Shown here: positions 11,831 through 24,009 of the stretch, piece by piece
Layout of the letters: every line of letters starts with the position of its first letter
Numbering within the stretch: position 1 is the stretch's first letter
Assembly (NCBI GenBank): GCA_021307315.1
Contig: JAJSPD010000087.1
Coordinates: 111,754 to 175,753 of the forward strand
DNA: 64,000 nt
Reading direction: 5' to 3'
DNA from: Bisporella sp. PMI_857
Lineage: Eukaryota > Ascomycota > Leotiomycetes > Helotiales > Helotiaceae
The notes under the pieces: model-generated
Seen by the model: only the letters and a program-made list of their open reading frames with translations
Database searches by the model: none
What the model was told of the DNA's origin: nothing
Made by a program: the position numbers and the translations under genes

Positions 11831-12639
11831 TGACCACAGGTTAAAATATTTTATGAACAAAAGTAGACTAAATGGTCCGCAAGTTAATTAACTTTATCAT
11901 TGAATACCGACCAAAAAAAGAAGTGGGGCAATTTGCTAACAGCTGTTTTTGAAAGCCAAACTATTAAAAGTCGGTTTTAAGCTAGGGTATTATTTTTCAA
12001 AAGAAAAACAAACAAAAAAAACAATAGCTGCACACGGGCTTTAAATAGCGAATGTATTATTTAGTGTAACATGTAAATAAAGTGATATTAAAAGTCGAAT
12101 TAAAAGCAATCAAAAGGCACAAATCGTGTGCTAGCCGCTATAATAAAAAAATAAAAAATCAAGACGTAAAGCTCCTGGATCAGTAGAATCAGCAGTAGTC
12201 TTTTTAATAGCATAGTTGCGGTGGTATTGCGTGAAGGTTGAAAACGCGGTTTGATTTTGATGTGGTGGGTGTCACGTGATGATTACAGGGTCTGGGCACC
12301 TGGCATTAAGGGGGATACACAGGCTCGTGTAACAAACGCCAAATCCGACAGCAAGCTCTACCGGTCGCAATGCGGTGATCCCAAGACATCTTACTTGCTA
12401 CTGAATTGTCTCGAGCGCCTCGAAAGCCAGCACCGGAGTCTGCTGCTGAATGTCTCTTTGCTAGTTGTAAGAACGGTACAAAACGGTATTTCCCCCCGAA
12501 TATATTTACGGATGGCGAGAATCATGCTTACTAGTTAACATGGAATTTTTCACTTATTCTCAATCGAAATTGGGTTTCTGAAGAGTGCTGACAGGAATTC
12601 AACAGCTTGATTCTTCCAACCGCAATACCCTCTGACAGA
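11831..12639. other. AT-rich region, no supportable gene
   Basis: Very A/T-rich with runs of A and T, especially 11880-12200, as seen in decayed repeats. A 95-codon frame at 12251-12538 has no recognisable motif. Nothing is annotated. Confidence 0.5.
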
Positions 12640-13639
12640 ATGACGAATCTTGGGGAACGGGCCAAATCCATTCAGGAGGATGCCTTTTTCTTGCATTTGC
12701 TTGCAGCACACATTGTATCCTTCACAGCTGGTATGGTTATGGTGATGGTTCGCTGTTCGCAGACCCACAAATGTCGTGTAAAGAAAGTTCAAGCCGGCAT
12801 GGCGAAACTGTTCTATGCTGCAGCATCGAAAACATACAAATGGGAAACAATATTTGGGGTGGAGGTGTTGAATGGCACTACGTGGCAAACTGTCGATGCG
12901 ACTGCCATTCGATTGAGACGTGCTGTGGGAGGTTATGCTTCCTCCAGTGCTATGAGAGGAGTGTATGCTTGGATGTCGGCACGTCGGGACTACTGCAATA
13001 TGACTCGGGCGCGTCGCTTTATTATGGTGCAAGCTGTAGCTACAGCTCTTAGCCGCATATATCCTACTTTGTCCTGCCATGCTCCATGGAGGATGCTAGC
13101 TGGATGCGCAGGGCAGATCATCCGTCCTTCATTCGAAAAGTTTCGAGGATGCTGGCTCCATTACGATCTACAACGGCCCAAGTCTGGCGTCACTGCTGCA
13201 GTCAGCAAATTTACCAGCTCAATTCGCATATCTAGAAAGGCGACTTGGAAACTTTTCTTCTTGGTACTTGCCATCCACGGAGCCAACGCCATGCCATACA
13301 ACAGACCATCGCAGACCTCGATACCACGTCAGGACACAAGTTATCTCGGGGATATGCTCATTAATGTGCCCAGTGTAGTCCTGATGGGTTACTTCATAGG
13401 CTCTATCCGGAAAGGTTGGGTAACCCGTATGCAGTTTCTTGCCCTGTTTGTGGGACTATCCAGCTTCTCCTTGACTGAGACAAAGTATGTAACACCCTTT
13501 TACCGTCCTGCAAGCTGATAGTCTCGGCAGTATTTCACTATTCCTTGTTCCAGTCACTGTCGTGATGTCGCTATCCATATCCGACCCTAATCAAGATCCT
13601 TCTGATTGCGGCGACCCTGATTGCGAAGGCTGCGAGTGA
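12640..13639 (+). CDS. hypothetical membrane protein
   Basis: The model uses the ATG at 12640 in a long open frame, exon 12640-13484, an intron 13485-13530 (GTATGT..CAG), and exon 13531-13639, about 317 residues ending in a Cys-rich acidic tail (DCGDPDCEGCE). The second half has hydrophobic stretches (LFFLVLAIHGANA; VLMGYFIGSIRK; MQFLALFVGLSSF; ISLFLVPVTVVMSL) that fit three to four membrane passes. The intron is supported because the frame without it runs into a stop, while the spliced frame adds a last hydrophobic segment. The N-terminal half (12640-13200) has competing frames on both strands and may be wrong. I do not recognise a family. Confidence 0.45.
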
Positions 13640-15044
13640 GTGAATAAATGGATTTTCTCATCTGATACAATGTCATGACCATCAGCCAAGAGAGCTGAGT
13701 GCTAGCACTGATCTCACTTCGAGGATGTAGAGCTCATGCCAGACGATATCTTCTTCTGTCATATCCAAGCCAACAAGCTAATTTTTTTAAAGGATCTGCG
13801 GGGACGGCGGAAGTTCTAGTCAAAAAGACATTGATCGTAAGTGAGTGCCATGACTGGATGACATCGTTGATGTTTCGAAGATGCGGTGGTGATGGCGTGG
13901 GTATATTTGTGAGTGATGCTGTGTGGTTCGAGGCAGGACGAAGGTTGGAAAGCATGTTGGGCAAGGCGTTGAAAAGTTTGTTGTCTTTCTCCTGTAGAAG
14001 TTATAAAGGTGTCGTTGGGGGGGTGTATTCACGATGATTGAGAAATTTTCAGTGTTGATAATTTAGTCTATATGTAAAGAGAATCGATGGATTGATTCCT
14101 AAAACGATCCCGGCCTTGAAAAGGACAGAGTGGTGGAAGGAATGTGAAAGTGACCAGAGGCTAGTACAGATCAGCCTAAGTGGAAATCGCTCTTATGCAA
14201 GGAGGTTCTCGTGTTAGACAAAACACAATTACTGACAGATATCCAAGATGCGAAATAGAAATGAAGGGTAAGGCTGACTAGTTTGCTGGCAATGACCTTC
14301 AATTTAAAACCGTGCTTCTGAGGCTGCTGGGCGCCGACAGTTCCATGTATCGTTGCATTGTGGCGAAGCATATTACCCTGTCACGAATCATATTTTAATG
14401 ACAGCGAATAGAAGGCGACCATCATGCTGCAAGTTTCCGCGATCTGGTCGCCAGCACCAATATGTCATTTGCGAGGAGAACAATAAAAATGGGCTGAATA
14501 TGTAGGGCAGATTTGATAGATTGGGAGCTCAAAGAGGAGTCGGGAGGGAATAGCATCCCCAAACCTAGAGTGCGTTTTTCTGTCTTTCTCTCTCTACTGT
14601 AAGGTGTATGTGGTGACCGCATTCGGCTCGTCGTACCAAATTACTGCAGTCTACCGTGCAGCTTATGGATGATGGGCCAGGTTTTAGAAATTCGTGCCGA
14701 TCCTTGAAGCGCCTTGCAAGCCTAGTATCTTGAATCCCTACCCACTTCTTTTTGTTGCACTAGTCTAGGAATAAAAATTCAGGGGGCGGATAGGCCAGAC
14801 AACTTATGTTTTGGCGCCTGTCACGCCGCAGAGTGCGCATTGGCCGCTGACTGCCACGACCCACACCCCCTTTATTTGCTGTTTGTGTTCATTTACAATT
14901 TCCAGGAAGAAATTGACGAAAGAGGAGAGGGCATGTGTCAGTCATCCGACTGTTCAATCGATTCAAATCATCCTCCACGATTCGAAGCTGTCATTCTGCG
15001 CTGGTAAAGGCAAAAAATAATAAATTTGGCTGCCCTATAAGTAT
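13640..15044. other. intergenic, no supportable gene
   Basis: Several 60-110-codon frames overlap on opposite strands (for example 13699-14037) with no motif, start context or splice support. I see nothing to annotate. Confidence 0.5.
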
Positions 15045-15659
15045 ATGCCTTCATTCATATCACGTGCGCTGCAATGGGCTCTCCTTGGTGTCGCTTTTGT
15101 TATTCAAGCGGCCTGTATTATCATAATCAGCCGGTACAGCGCCATCCATTCGAACAAGGGACTAGAACGTATCAGGGCATGGTTCGATGCACACCTTGCG
15201 AGTCGTGATGCTGTGATAGCAGGCTGGTTGAGAGCAGAGATTTTTGTGATGGTGAGTTCTCTACATTCACGAGATGCGCGATTTACTGATCAGGCTACTG
15301 TCCAGTATGAACATCGAGAACTCCATCTCCACTTCCCTCACCTATTTCGAGATAGCATCCAAATACCAATACCAGAAATTTTTATCGACCCTTCAGCCAC
15401 TGTGTATATGAATGCTTTGGCACTTTATTGTGCAACGATCATTCTATGTTACGATAAATGCGTCAACCGTCAACATCAGGACTACATCCTTACCGGAGTA
15501 ACAGGTTTTGCAGTCGTTGTTGGGGCGTATCTTATGTGGACCGCTGATGATTTGCAACTCTTGAAAGGCGTTGTTCCTCTGTCTCTCACGATTGCTCTGA
15601 TAATTGCCATGATTTGTAGTAGCATGAGCTGGGGAGTTGCACCTGCGAACTTAAAATGA
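15045..15659 (+). CDS. hypothetical multi-pass membrane protein
   Basis: Open frame of 204 codons with an N-terminal hydrophobic segment (WALLGVAFVIQAACIIII) and three more in the last third (ALALYCATIILCY; GVTGFAVVVGAYLMW; LSLTIALIIAMIC), so four membrane passes are likely. A GTGAGT..CAG segment at 15252-15293 is 42 nt with a CTGAT branch-like site. It reads through without a stop and is a multiple of three, so it may be a spliced intron or coding; the protein is 190 or 204 residues accordingly. I do not recognise the family. The next gene downstream on the same strand starts at 16090. Confidence 0.5.
   Translation: MPSFISRALQWALLGVAFVIQAACIIIISRYSAIHSNKGLERIRAWFDAHLASRDAVIAGWLRAEIFVMVSSLHSRDARFTDQATVQYEHRELHLHFPHLFRDSIQIPIPEIFIDPSATVYMNALALYCATIILCYDKCVNRQHQDYILTGVTGFAVVVGAYLMWTADDLQLLKGVVPLSLTIALIIAMICSSMSWGVAPANLK
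15252..15293 (+). other. possible in-frame short intron
   Basis: GTGAGT donor, TACTGAT branch-like site and CAG acceptor within the membrane-protein gene. Length is 42 nt, at the lower limit for fungal introns. Retention leaves the frame intact. Confidence 0.45.
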
Positions 15660-16089
15660 GATATGGTATAACAGAATGCAGCATGTCTATCTTCAAAAAG
15701 TGCGGGCTATGTTACTCATTCCTCAAAAAGCACTCTTATTTGCTTTTAATTTCGAGTAATCAACATTGACTTACCCCCTTTTCTCCAAGGCAGAATCTTC
15801 CGGGCTGTATATGGCCATGTTCTTGCATACGTGGACAGGCTCCTCGCGCCTAGATGTCTAGCATCGGCAGCCCTGCTGAAAAAGTGCGGTTGAACAGAAC
15901 TACTATTCGCCAAAGTGATTCGCGACTGCATAACCTCGTAATAGCAGTCTGCCTGCCTAATCACGCTCCCCTGGGCGAGTGCACCCTCATAATAATGATT
16001 ATGCTTGTCTGACCGTCATAATGCAGATCTCCTTTCAATACCGCGCTACTTTGTCAACATTGAGTTCGTTGCAAGATAGAAAGGAAAAT

Positions 16090-17849
16090 ATGGCAGATCC
16101 ACTGAGTATATTCGTCGGTGCCGTTGGACTCGCCGGTGCTGTTGGTCATGTATACAAGTCTATGAAAACGTACAAGAAAGATTATAAAGAGGCAGAGACT
16201 CAGATCCACCATGCTCAGATCCAGAAAAGCATGGTTCAATCTCACCTCGCTAGTGATATCATTATCACCGACTCAGAGTTTACCGCTGCACAGGCCTCAT
16301 TTCACACTATCGAGAAAGGTCTATCGCAGATACCTTCAAATCCTTGCGAGAAAATGAGTAAGAGGACAAGAGCCGGCTGGGCTGTTCATGGTAAAGACAT
16401 AACGGATAAAAATATCAGCCAGCTCAAAGATATAGAAATATCAACTATACTAGAAGTGAGTTTAAACGCACAGTAAGGACACTAATGCCCAACCCCACGT
16501 ATTCATTTCAGATACTGACAGACCCTAGTGCCCAGGCTCAGGCATATCGGCAGAAGCAAGAGCTACGTGATGCGCAACTCAACTCCACGAACATACAGAT
16601 ACTACAAAACCTGGAACTTATTGCGTCTATAGCATCATCACTCAAATCATGTACACCAACAAACCACACTTCTCAGGCAAGTCTTTCTTCGATAACGCTT
16701 CCGTGGTATAATGTCTTTGCGTCGACTATCTTGTTGCTCACATATAAAAGCAATGGACATACCAAGAACGACATACGCCTCCAAGCCTTTTTGCCATGGT
16801 CAAAGATTCTCAATTTTCGAGTAGCATACTCCTGGCCGACTTGGTTAGCATTGTCGTGCTCTGCTTTATTAAGGATCCAAAATATTATCTCTGCAGAGTC
16901 TCCTATTGTCCAAGCATGTATGGAGGGGAATATAGAGGCCATGAGAGCATTATTCGCGTCTGTTCAATGTCATCCAAATGATACTGTAGTTGGTCAACAC
17001 AGTCTTTTGAATGTATATTATGGTTCAATTCTCTACTTTGGAAGGTTTGAACTAACCGCTTTAGTTGGCAATTCGTGCTGGGAAAATAAACGCGGTAAAT
17101 CTTTTGCTTCAGCTTGGTGCTGATCCTAATGTCACTTCAGGCCGATGGGAGACGTGAGCTCCACATTTTGAATACTTATCGAATGCAGCTAATCAATATT
17201 CAGGAGTCCTCTGGATTCAGCTTTTACTTATGGTCAAGTTGAGGTTGCTCAGGCTCTTCTAAACAAAAGAGCGGACATCCATTATATCAATAAACGAATG
17301 TGGACAGCTGCGCGTCACATGTTTGAGCCACAAATCACGCGTACATGCTCTATTGAGCTGCTACAAATATGCGAGGATGAAGGCTTAGACGACTGGAATG
17401 AGAAAGATGCAAAAGGGTGGACTATTCTCCATCGAGCTGCTGCTTTCGGTCGAGGTAAAGATATCCGAAAACTTTTGCATCTCGGTGCGTCATCACTTAT
17501 TGCCACGTACGCCATGAAGTGGCTGCCAATATTCTGTGCCGTAGAATACGGCAACGAATCTACCTTCGACGCTCTAGTTGAAGAAATCCCTCCATGGTCA
17601 TTGCCCGGCTTGACTGATGTACGAGGATGGACATTATTGCACTTGGCGGCGCAACACGGATCCAGGAATCTGATCACCAAGCTTCTGCAGCGTGGTGTAC
17701 GAACAGATAGAAGGTCTATCGCTCATACTAAGAGATTACCTGACGAATTGCGTTTTCGAGAGCTGGTGCCAGAAGACATCGCTAAAGCTTTTCAGAGGAA
17801 TGATGTTTACCAAAAGTGTTTACATTTAGCGTCTACAACATCAGCCTAG
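16090..17849 (+). CDS. STAND-type N-terminal domain protein with ankyrin repeats
   Basis: Four exons (16090-16455, 16512-17012, 17065-17153, 17204-17849) give 533 residues; all joins keep phase. The start MADPLSIFVGAVGLAGAVGH is typical of the helical N-terminal domain of fungal STAND-related proteins, followed by an amphipathic region to about residue 160. From about residue 265 there are roughly six ankyrin units, among them LAIRAGKINAVNLLLQLGAD, SPLDSAFTYGQVEVAQALL, GWTILHRAAAFGRGKDI and GWTLLHLAAQHGSRNL. No NACHT or other NTPase motif lies between. By family analogy it may act in non-self recognition or signalling; this is inference. The start at 16090 is preferred over an upstream in-frame ATG at 15979 because the domain begins there. 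Confidence 0.8.
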
Positions 17850-19392
17850 ATAAACGATCAGGCTTACTCTCCATTTAACGGAAAAGTGTTCGTGGAATAT
17901 ATTTGCCTGTGAGTTGCTGCCTTTTCAGACTTTCGCTTTCCTACTTCATGTTTGGTCGAAAATGCATAACATACCTTGAAATCGTACGTCTTAACTTTTC
18001 TGTCTCAGAATATTTTATGGAAGCGCGAGGTGGTACTCAGACTCGGAGGGCGGTCCGAATAAAATAAATGCTAGAAATTAGGACTGCGCTACATTAAAAA
18101 AAATAACTCTAGCACAATCATGCGAATCTGTCGGAACGCATGTAAATAGAATCACGTGAACCACCGGATCATGTGAGTCGAGAAGTATTTTCTGTTGTGT
18201 TTTGGAAGAGGCCAGGCCCATAACTATTCAAGTGAGATACCTTGATTCAACTACCAGAGAAGAAAACGAATATTATATACACATTGTAGGTTGAGACCAA
18301 TTTTATCCCGCACATAGATCACATGCTAAACCACGTGACACATTTGGACCTTAACACTTTAGTTATGCAAACTGTTGTAAAGAGCTATAAGGTCTAAGAA
18401 GGCGGCGCAAAAAGGGCGGCGCCAAAAGTGAAGACCGTATTTCCAAGGTTTCTTTTGCGGGGTTTTCTTTTAGTTTGTGCTTAGCGCAGCGAATGCAGCA
18501 CGCTTTCGAACTTACTTATGTTTGGCAGTTAAAGAATAACGCCAGTATCGATCTTTTGGACGTGCTTTAGCAAAGTACAAAAGTTCATAATTGTAACTAG
18601 AATTTTAATCTAAGAGTGCTGGGCCTTTAGCGCCCAATCTTCGGTTTTGGAGGCCAAGTAGTTTGACTAAGGACACTCTACACCGAGGCGTTAAATAGAA
18701 TCATCATCGTCATTAGTGCTTAAGGGGATAATGGAGCCAACCCAATCTGTCCATGTCTGTCGGCGCCACCATTAGTATTACTCTTAATCGAATTTCATAT
18801 TGAAGGGCAGAGATATCTCTAACATGGAAGCGACAATCGAGGACTGATTCAGAGACTTTTATGCCGTCTCTGATGACGAGAATACACTTCAGAAATGTGT
18901 CCTGTACCATCTTTTATTCGCTCGATGCAACTCTGATTACGGGCGATAAAATTGCTGTTAGACGGACAGGTATGCGTCGCACCTTCTCCTATCCCCTTTC
19001 CTTTTTCTTTCAAGCTCCTGTATCTAAGACGCCATAGATATTCTGGAGTTGAGAAAGAATATTTGGGCAGGGATTTTAAGTAGAAAACATTTTATACCGG
19101 ATCTACAGCTCATCGCGTTACCCGAATACGACCTGTTTGATGGGGAGGTTCTGTATATCTTCGAAACAGGGTTTCAGAGAGGAGTACAGTAGGTAGCCAA
19201 AGCAGATTTTGAGGGAGAATTCTCAGGAAATTTGCTAACCTTTTACCAAGTGTTCCTGAATACAAGCAGCAAATAAAAGGTCATGCTTGGCCTCTTGATA
19301 AGATGGCTCGACTTTCCAAAGCGAAAATTATTCACTACTCTATCTAAATCTTGAATCCTCTTCAAGTCTTCGTTTTTTCCTGGTCTATATCA
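17850..19392. other. intergenic with repeat debris
   Basis: No gene. An LTR-like start at 18129 is listed separately. A 65-codon minus frame at 18713-18910 has no motif. Confidence 0.5.
18129..18300 (+). repeat. LTR-like fragment, diverged
   Basis: It starts TGTCGGAACGCATGTAAATAG and continues with a CACGTGA-ACCACCG block, matching the beginning of the units at 10659 and 39704. The match fades after about 60 bases and no right end is seen. The end given is approximate. Confidence 0.4.
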
Positions 19393-20379
19393 TTACAACT
19401 GCTCTATGAAGCGACTAATCATATCCTGGGACTTGCTGCAAATGCGCCTCTAATACGTGCCAATGTCTGTGCGCCTTTTATAACATGTAACTCCTTTTTC
19501 ATATTCCCGCACTGTTGCATCATATGGGCAATGCCATGCAGTAGAGAAGTCTTACCTTCTTCGCTTCCAATAGCTAGCAAAGGTACTTTGATACATCTGT
19601 ATTGTGATGTTGGTGACTCTGCAACGGCCTTGCAGAGCGAAATATAACCCGCAGGCGAGGAGTCGAGTGGAAGGGAGCGGATAAATGCAGATACAATTGT
19701 CGTGGATTTACTCGTAGTAGTGGTGGGGGGATGCTGGCAGCGAGTGGCTCCATGCCGTCTTTCTAGATGCACCAACGAACGATCAACTTAAACGTTCTTC
19801 CATCGTAAAAACTGACCACAGCAGAAGTGGTGGTTGGAAAGGCTCTTATATTTCTCAATCATCATAATACGTTTTTTAAAGACGTCGGCAATCGTTTGGC
19901 TTGGACTCACTAGTCCGATCATCACCCTGCCCTTTAATCGTTGTTCTGAAAGAGCAGAGTCTTGGGCGGCGAGTTGGGATGCAACAATACCACACATGCT
20001 ATGGCTGACGATAACGACATTTTCCGTAATGTTGAGTGAGTCAAGGAAGGTGCGCGCATCTGAGGCGATAGAGCCGACGCATTACTGTCACCCGTGTCGA
20101 CGGAGGATCCTGAACTATGCGATCGAATATAAGGTAGTGATAGCCGGGGCAAGTAAGGCAGACCCCAATAGGAAGGAAGAACAAGGACGAGCCAAGGCCA
20201 TGAATGAAGAAGGGAGTTAGAGGGGAATCCGTCGATGTGGAGATACGTGAAGGTTCAAGAGTATAGAAGAGAGAGTTTGTGAAACAGCCAAGCATATTGG
20301 CCCGATTTGGCCTAGCTGACCTTGGCGTCAGGACCACTATTTTCATCACTCTAGATGATTCTATGAGCTCTACAATCAA
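19393..20379 (-). pseudogene. alpha/beta hydrolase gene with several frameshifts
   Basis: On the minus strand, blocks of one alpha/beta-hydrolase-like protein follow in order but in changing frames: a PGYHYLIFDR segment, then HSSGSS and TGDSNASALS in another frame, then FLDSLNITENVVIVSHSM and GIVASQLAAQD (nucleophile elbow S-H-S-M-C), then DGMEPLAAS, then YISLCKAVAES, IKVPLLAIGSEE and ELHVIKG, and at last MISRFIEQL before the stop at 19393-19395. Frame changes fall near 20120, 20050 and 19440; a normal intron probably lies near 19800. The N-terminal part is not found upstream. Such hydrolases often belong to catabolic clusters (for example lactone hydrolases), and a dioxygenase and a CoA-transferase lie close by. 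Confidence 0.7.
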
Positions 20380-20864
20380 ATATTTATGCCCTATTCTACA
20401 ACCTATTCTGTGATAATATCACTTATAATCTATCCGTTTGACAGAGTTGGAGTTGATGTTGGCGTCGGGCATACTTGGCATGCTTGGACAAAACAGAAGA
20501 TGGCGTCACAGCAAAGGTGGTTGTGAGGGGTCCGGGGAAAGGCCAGCTCGTTTTTGTAGCTCCTTTATTCGTGTATATTATCCTGGGCCTAGCGGCCATC
20601 ATCTCGTCGGGGCTACAAAATTCTCGGTTAGAGGTTGTCGGAATGTCTCGCCACCATCGGGAACAAGGTGACCGATCAACAGCCACCACATTGAGCATAT
20701 CTACCTCCTGCTCAGTGGTTTCCGAAGTCCAGGTTTTGACAGGTTGGTTAAGAGTCGAATCAGAAACAGTCTGATTACAAATATTTAACTGACAATATAT
20801 TTGTCTACTTCTGAGGCACGTTCGTGTTCCCTACACTCCCAGATACCAGATATCTACAGTCGGC

Positions 20865-22759
20865 ATGTCGGCCGGCGGCAGCGAATCGATTAGTAATGGC
20901 TCCCGAATATTGAAGCAGGATGATAGTAATTTAACTAGCCTTGCTCCAGCTTACTCCCCAAAAGCGGAAGCAAAGCGTATACTCCACGTACTCTGCGAGC
21001 TCAAGGAGGAACTGCACCTGCCCAGAAACCTAGCGGAGCTGATGAAGAGCATTGAATTCACATCACAGTACGACACAATATACTTCCCCATACCCTTTAA
21101 AGAAACAGAGACAGTAGCGGCACTGAAGGGCCTCGAAGCACTCGTGGTAGTTGCCTTGGCGAATCTTAAATATGGAGAAAGGACGCGGAAGGTAGAGGTT
21201 AATCTGGAGCGGACGACATGTTTCCTCTTCCAGACCTATCTGTCTACTATTGGCGGGTTGGGCAAGTATGACGTTGGAGTCAAGGCAAGACTAAAAGGTG
21301 GAAACTCGACCGTCTCTGAACACAAGGTTTCCATGCTCATTATTGGTATGCAGATACCGACCTCTTTGAGGCTCAATCCGACCCTTATCGTCGTATGTCA
21401 GCAAATCTCTATGCCACAAAGACACCCAACACATATTTTCACATTCATGGTTCCCTCGAAGCAAGCACAACGCTAAACATGATCGGCCTCCCTCCTTATC
21501 GTCGTGATCTCAAAACTATAAACGAGATCTCTGACTGTATTGAGTCGCACGTCCAGGAATTTACTCTCGAGGAGCTAGAGGCTAAGAACAAAGACTTGCG
21601 CCAGGCAGGCGTCCCGGCACTAAAGTATGAGGAATTTGTTTCCATGCCTCACGGGAAGACGAACGTGGAGCTGCCGCCATGGTCCGTGACGCCCCTTGAG
21701 AAGAGTACGCCACCAGTCTCTCTGCCTCACGACGCGCCAGGCGAAAAGCCGAGGGTCCTCTCGGGTATTAAAATCCTCGAACTATGTCGCGTTATTGCTG
21801 GGCCTGTAATCACACGCATCCTTGCCGAGTATGGGGCCGATGTCCTTAAAGTAACCTCCCCAAACCTCCCCGACGTTCCGTTCTTTCAGGTAGATGTAAA
21901 CATGGGCAAGCATTGCACAGATATTGACCTCAAGTCTGCTGATGGGCGCGAAGTGTTTGAAAACCTACTACTAGAAGCCGATATCGTAGTCGACGGGTAC
22001 CGACCAGGATCCCTCGAGAAGCTAGGATATGGCCCGAGCGCGTTAAAGGAGCTGGCCTTGAAGAGGAACAAGGGCTATGTATACGTGAATGAGAACTGCT
22101 TCGGATACGAGGGAGAGTGGGCATATCGAGCTGGATGGCAACAGATTGCTGACTGCGTATGGTTTCCCCTCGTTCCCATCTAGTGAATTACCTTTCTTGA
22201 TCCGTTCATCCAGGGTCAGCTAATGCGGTTAATATAGGCCACCGGAATTGCATGGGCACAAGGGAAATTCATGGGCCTCGACGAACCGGTTGTTCCTCCC
22301 TTCCCAATATCTGACTATGGTACCGGCGCCATGGGTGCGATCGCCGCGCTCACAGGTCTCTACCACCGTGCTAGTTCTGGGGGATCCTGGCACGCTCAGG
22401 TCAGCTTGATGCACTACGATTTATTTCTCTTTCGAATGGGACAGTATAGCGATATTATTCAAGCACAGCTGCGACATCGGCAGTGGAAGGCGTTCTTCGA
22501 GTTGCGGCATAACCACTCTGTGGACCAGGTTAGTGGAACAGTGATGAAGCAAATGCGTTTGCAGTATCCGTGGCTGTTTGACCCAGAGAGATACCGCGAA
22601 AGGTGGGAAAGTAAACAATGGAAGGCAGAAGTCAGCGTGGTCAAGCCCGTGGCAGAAATTGAGGGGTTGAAGGTCGAATTTAGGAGAGCGAGCAGGCCAA
22701 ATGGGAGTGACAAACCAGAGTGGATATTCCCTGACGATGAAGATACACGGCTATTGTAA
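20865..22759 (+). CDS. CoA-transferase family III (CaiB/BaiF) protein
   Basis: Three exons (20865-21297, 21354-22156, 22238-22759) give 585 residues. The central part begins with RVLSGIKILELCRVIAGPVI, then RILAEYGADVLKV, ADIVVDGYRPGSLEKLGYG and an ENCFGYEGEW...GWQQIADCATGIA block, all hallmarks of family III CoA-transferases, which move CoA between carboxylic acids. The third exon carries GTGAMGAIAALTGLYHRA. The N-terminal 270 residues look like a degenerate second copy, as in the longer fungal members. The exact acceptor acid cannot be told. It lies between a hydrolase pseudogene and a ring-cleavage dioxygenase on the opposite strand, so a role in aromatic-acid breakdown is plausible but inferred. 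Confidence 0.85.
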
Positions 22760-22981
22760 GGAAGAGTCATGGGTCATGGGTATAGCATAGCACAAGCACG
22801 GTATATATTTCTGCTACATCTCCCTTAATTTGATATACAGGTGTGAGTTGTTAGGTGTCTCACAGGTAATCCTTTATAATTCCAAGTTAGCCGTACAGAT
22901 GGCGATCAGTATTTCGGGTCCGCTTATTAACCGTCATTTAATAAAAGCTAGAGTGTCTTCTACCTATATGATCTGCGCTGA

Positions 22982-23980
22982 TTACTTCTTCTGTTCAGGC
23001 TCTCTCCTCACCTTTATGTTATAAGCCAGCTCGAGCGTTGCCTTCGGATTCCCCTCCAAAAGTTTGAAATCCACGGTTAATGAGTCCTTCACAGCAAAGA
23101 CGGAGTCGTCCTTCAGATACTTGTCGTCGCTGGCAAAGATCTGAGTAGTGATGGGCATATATTCATCGTGTGTGACCTATTCATGTCAGCCTAGGCTGTC
23201 CTATCCTCGCGCCGGAACCCGGAGCCCGAGGAAGGTAAGCTTACAATCAGGTGTATATGAGCAGGACGCATTGGGTGTCTATCCAGCATCTGCAGAATTT
23301 TGCCCGCCGGTCCATCAAATGGGATCGGATATGGTGTTGGCTTCAGGCAGTAAAGTGAATAATTACCGTTCTCATCCGTTTTGAACCTCCCCCTCAAGTT
23401 ACAGTCTTCCTGATCAGGGTCCTGCTGCTCGTATAGCCCGTTCGTACTCGCTTGCCAGATATCAATCGTGGCGCCCGCAACAGGAGCACCAGTAGCTGCG
23501 TCTAGAACCTGACCATGCATATAGGTGAACTCACCATCCTCAGGCGCAGTCTTGACGATGGAGGTACCGTTAGGATAATGAGGGGCATCATGGCGAAAGA
23601 ACGGGCCAAGGATGGCAGTCGCCGTGTGGGCATCCGGAGCATGGGCTGCGGCGGAGAACGTGATATCGTCGACCAGACTGATGATAATTTAACTAGGCTG
23701 CATTGTGTGCATACAAACAGAGGAGGAGGACATACGACTCAAGACCGAGGACATCGCACACAAGTTGGCCCTCGTTACGTTTATCGTCGCTCATCTTACC
23801 CGCCCAGTTGATAAGATTCACACCGTCCATCCATTCATCCACTGTGAGGTTGACCTCACGAGCGAAGTCGTGGATATGCCGAATAAGAGGTCCAATGATC
23901 TCCCTCGTCCGAGGGGACGCTTTTGGCCCTGTCGCATTGATGACATTCTCTGTGAAGGCTTGGCCCAGCGTGTACCCCAT
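22982..23980 (-). CDS. intradiol ring-cleavage dioxygenase (catechol/hydroxyquinol type)
   Basis: Three exons on the minus strand (23980-23736, 23677-23245, 23176-22982) give 290 residues, normal for the family. The N-terminal helical dioxygenase domain is seen in [20 protein letters not shown] and [14 protein letters not shown]. The catalytic domain has a GPFFRHDAP loop, [16 protein letters not shown] with one Tyr iron ligand, [10 protein letters not shown] with the second, and RPAHIHLIV with the His pair. These enzymes use non-haem Fe(III) and O2 to open catechol-type rings between the two hydroxyls to a cis,cis-muconate. The exact substrate is not readable. It is convergent with the CoA-transferase gene, about 220 bases apart. 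Confidence 0.92.
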
Positions 23981-24009
23981 GCTCTACTAGTTTGGATGAT
24001 GATTGAGGT

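Noticed and set aside
12550..13080. Long minus-strand frame (176 codons) opposite the membrane-protein gene
   Set aside because: It overlaps the plus-strand model and has no motif. The plus frame is longer, and its splice adds a coherent C-terminus.
20390..20774. Plus-strand traces RVGVDVGVGHTWHA and a 99-codon frame, resembling a hydantoinase start
   Set aside because: The similarity is confined to a few residues, frames break at once and no further hydantoinase block follows.
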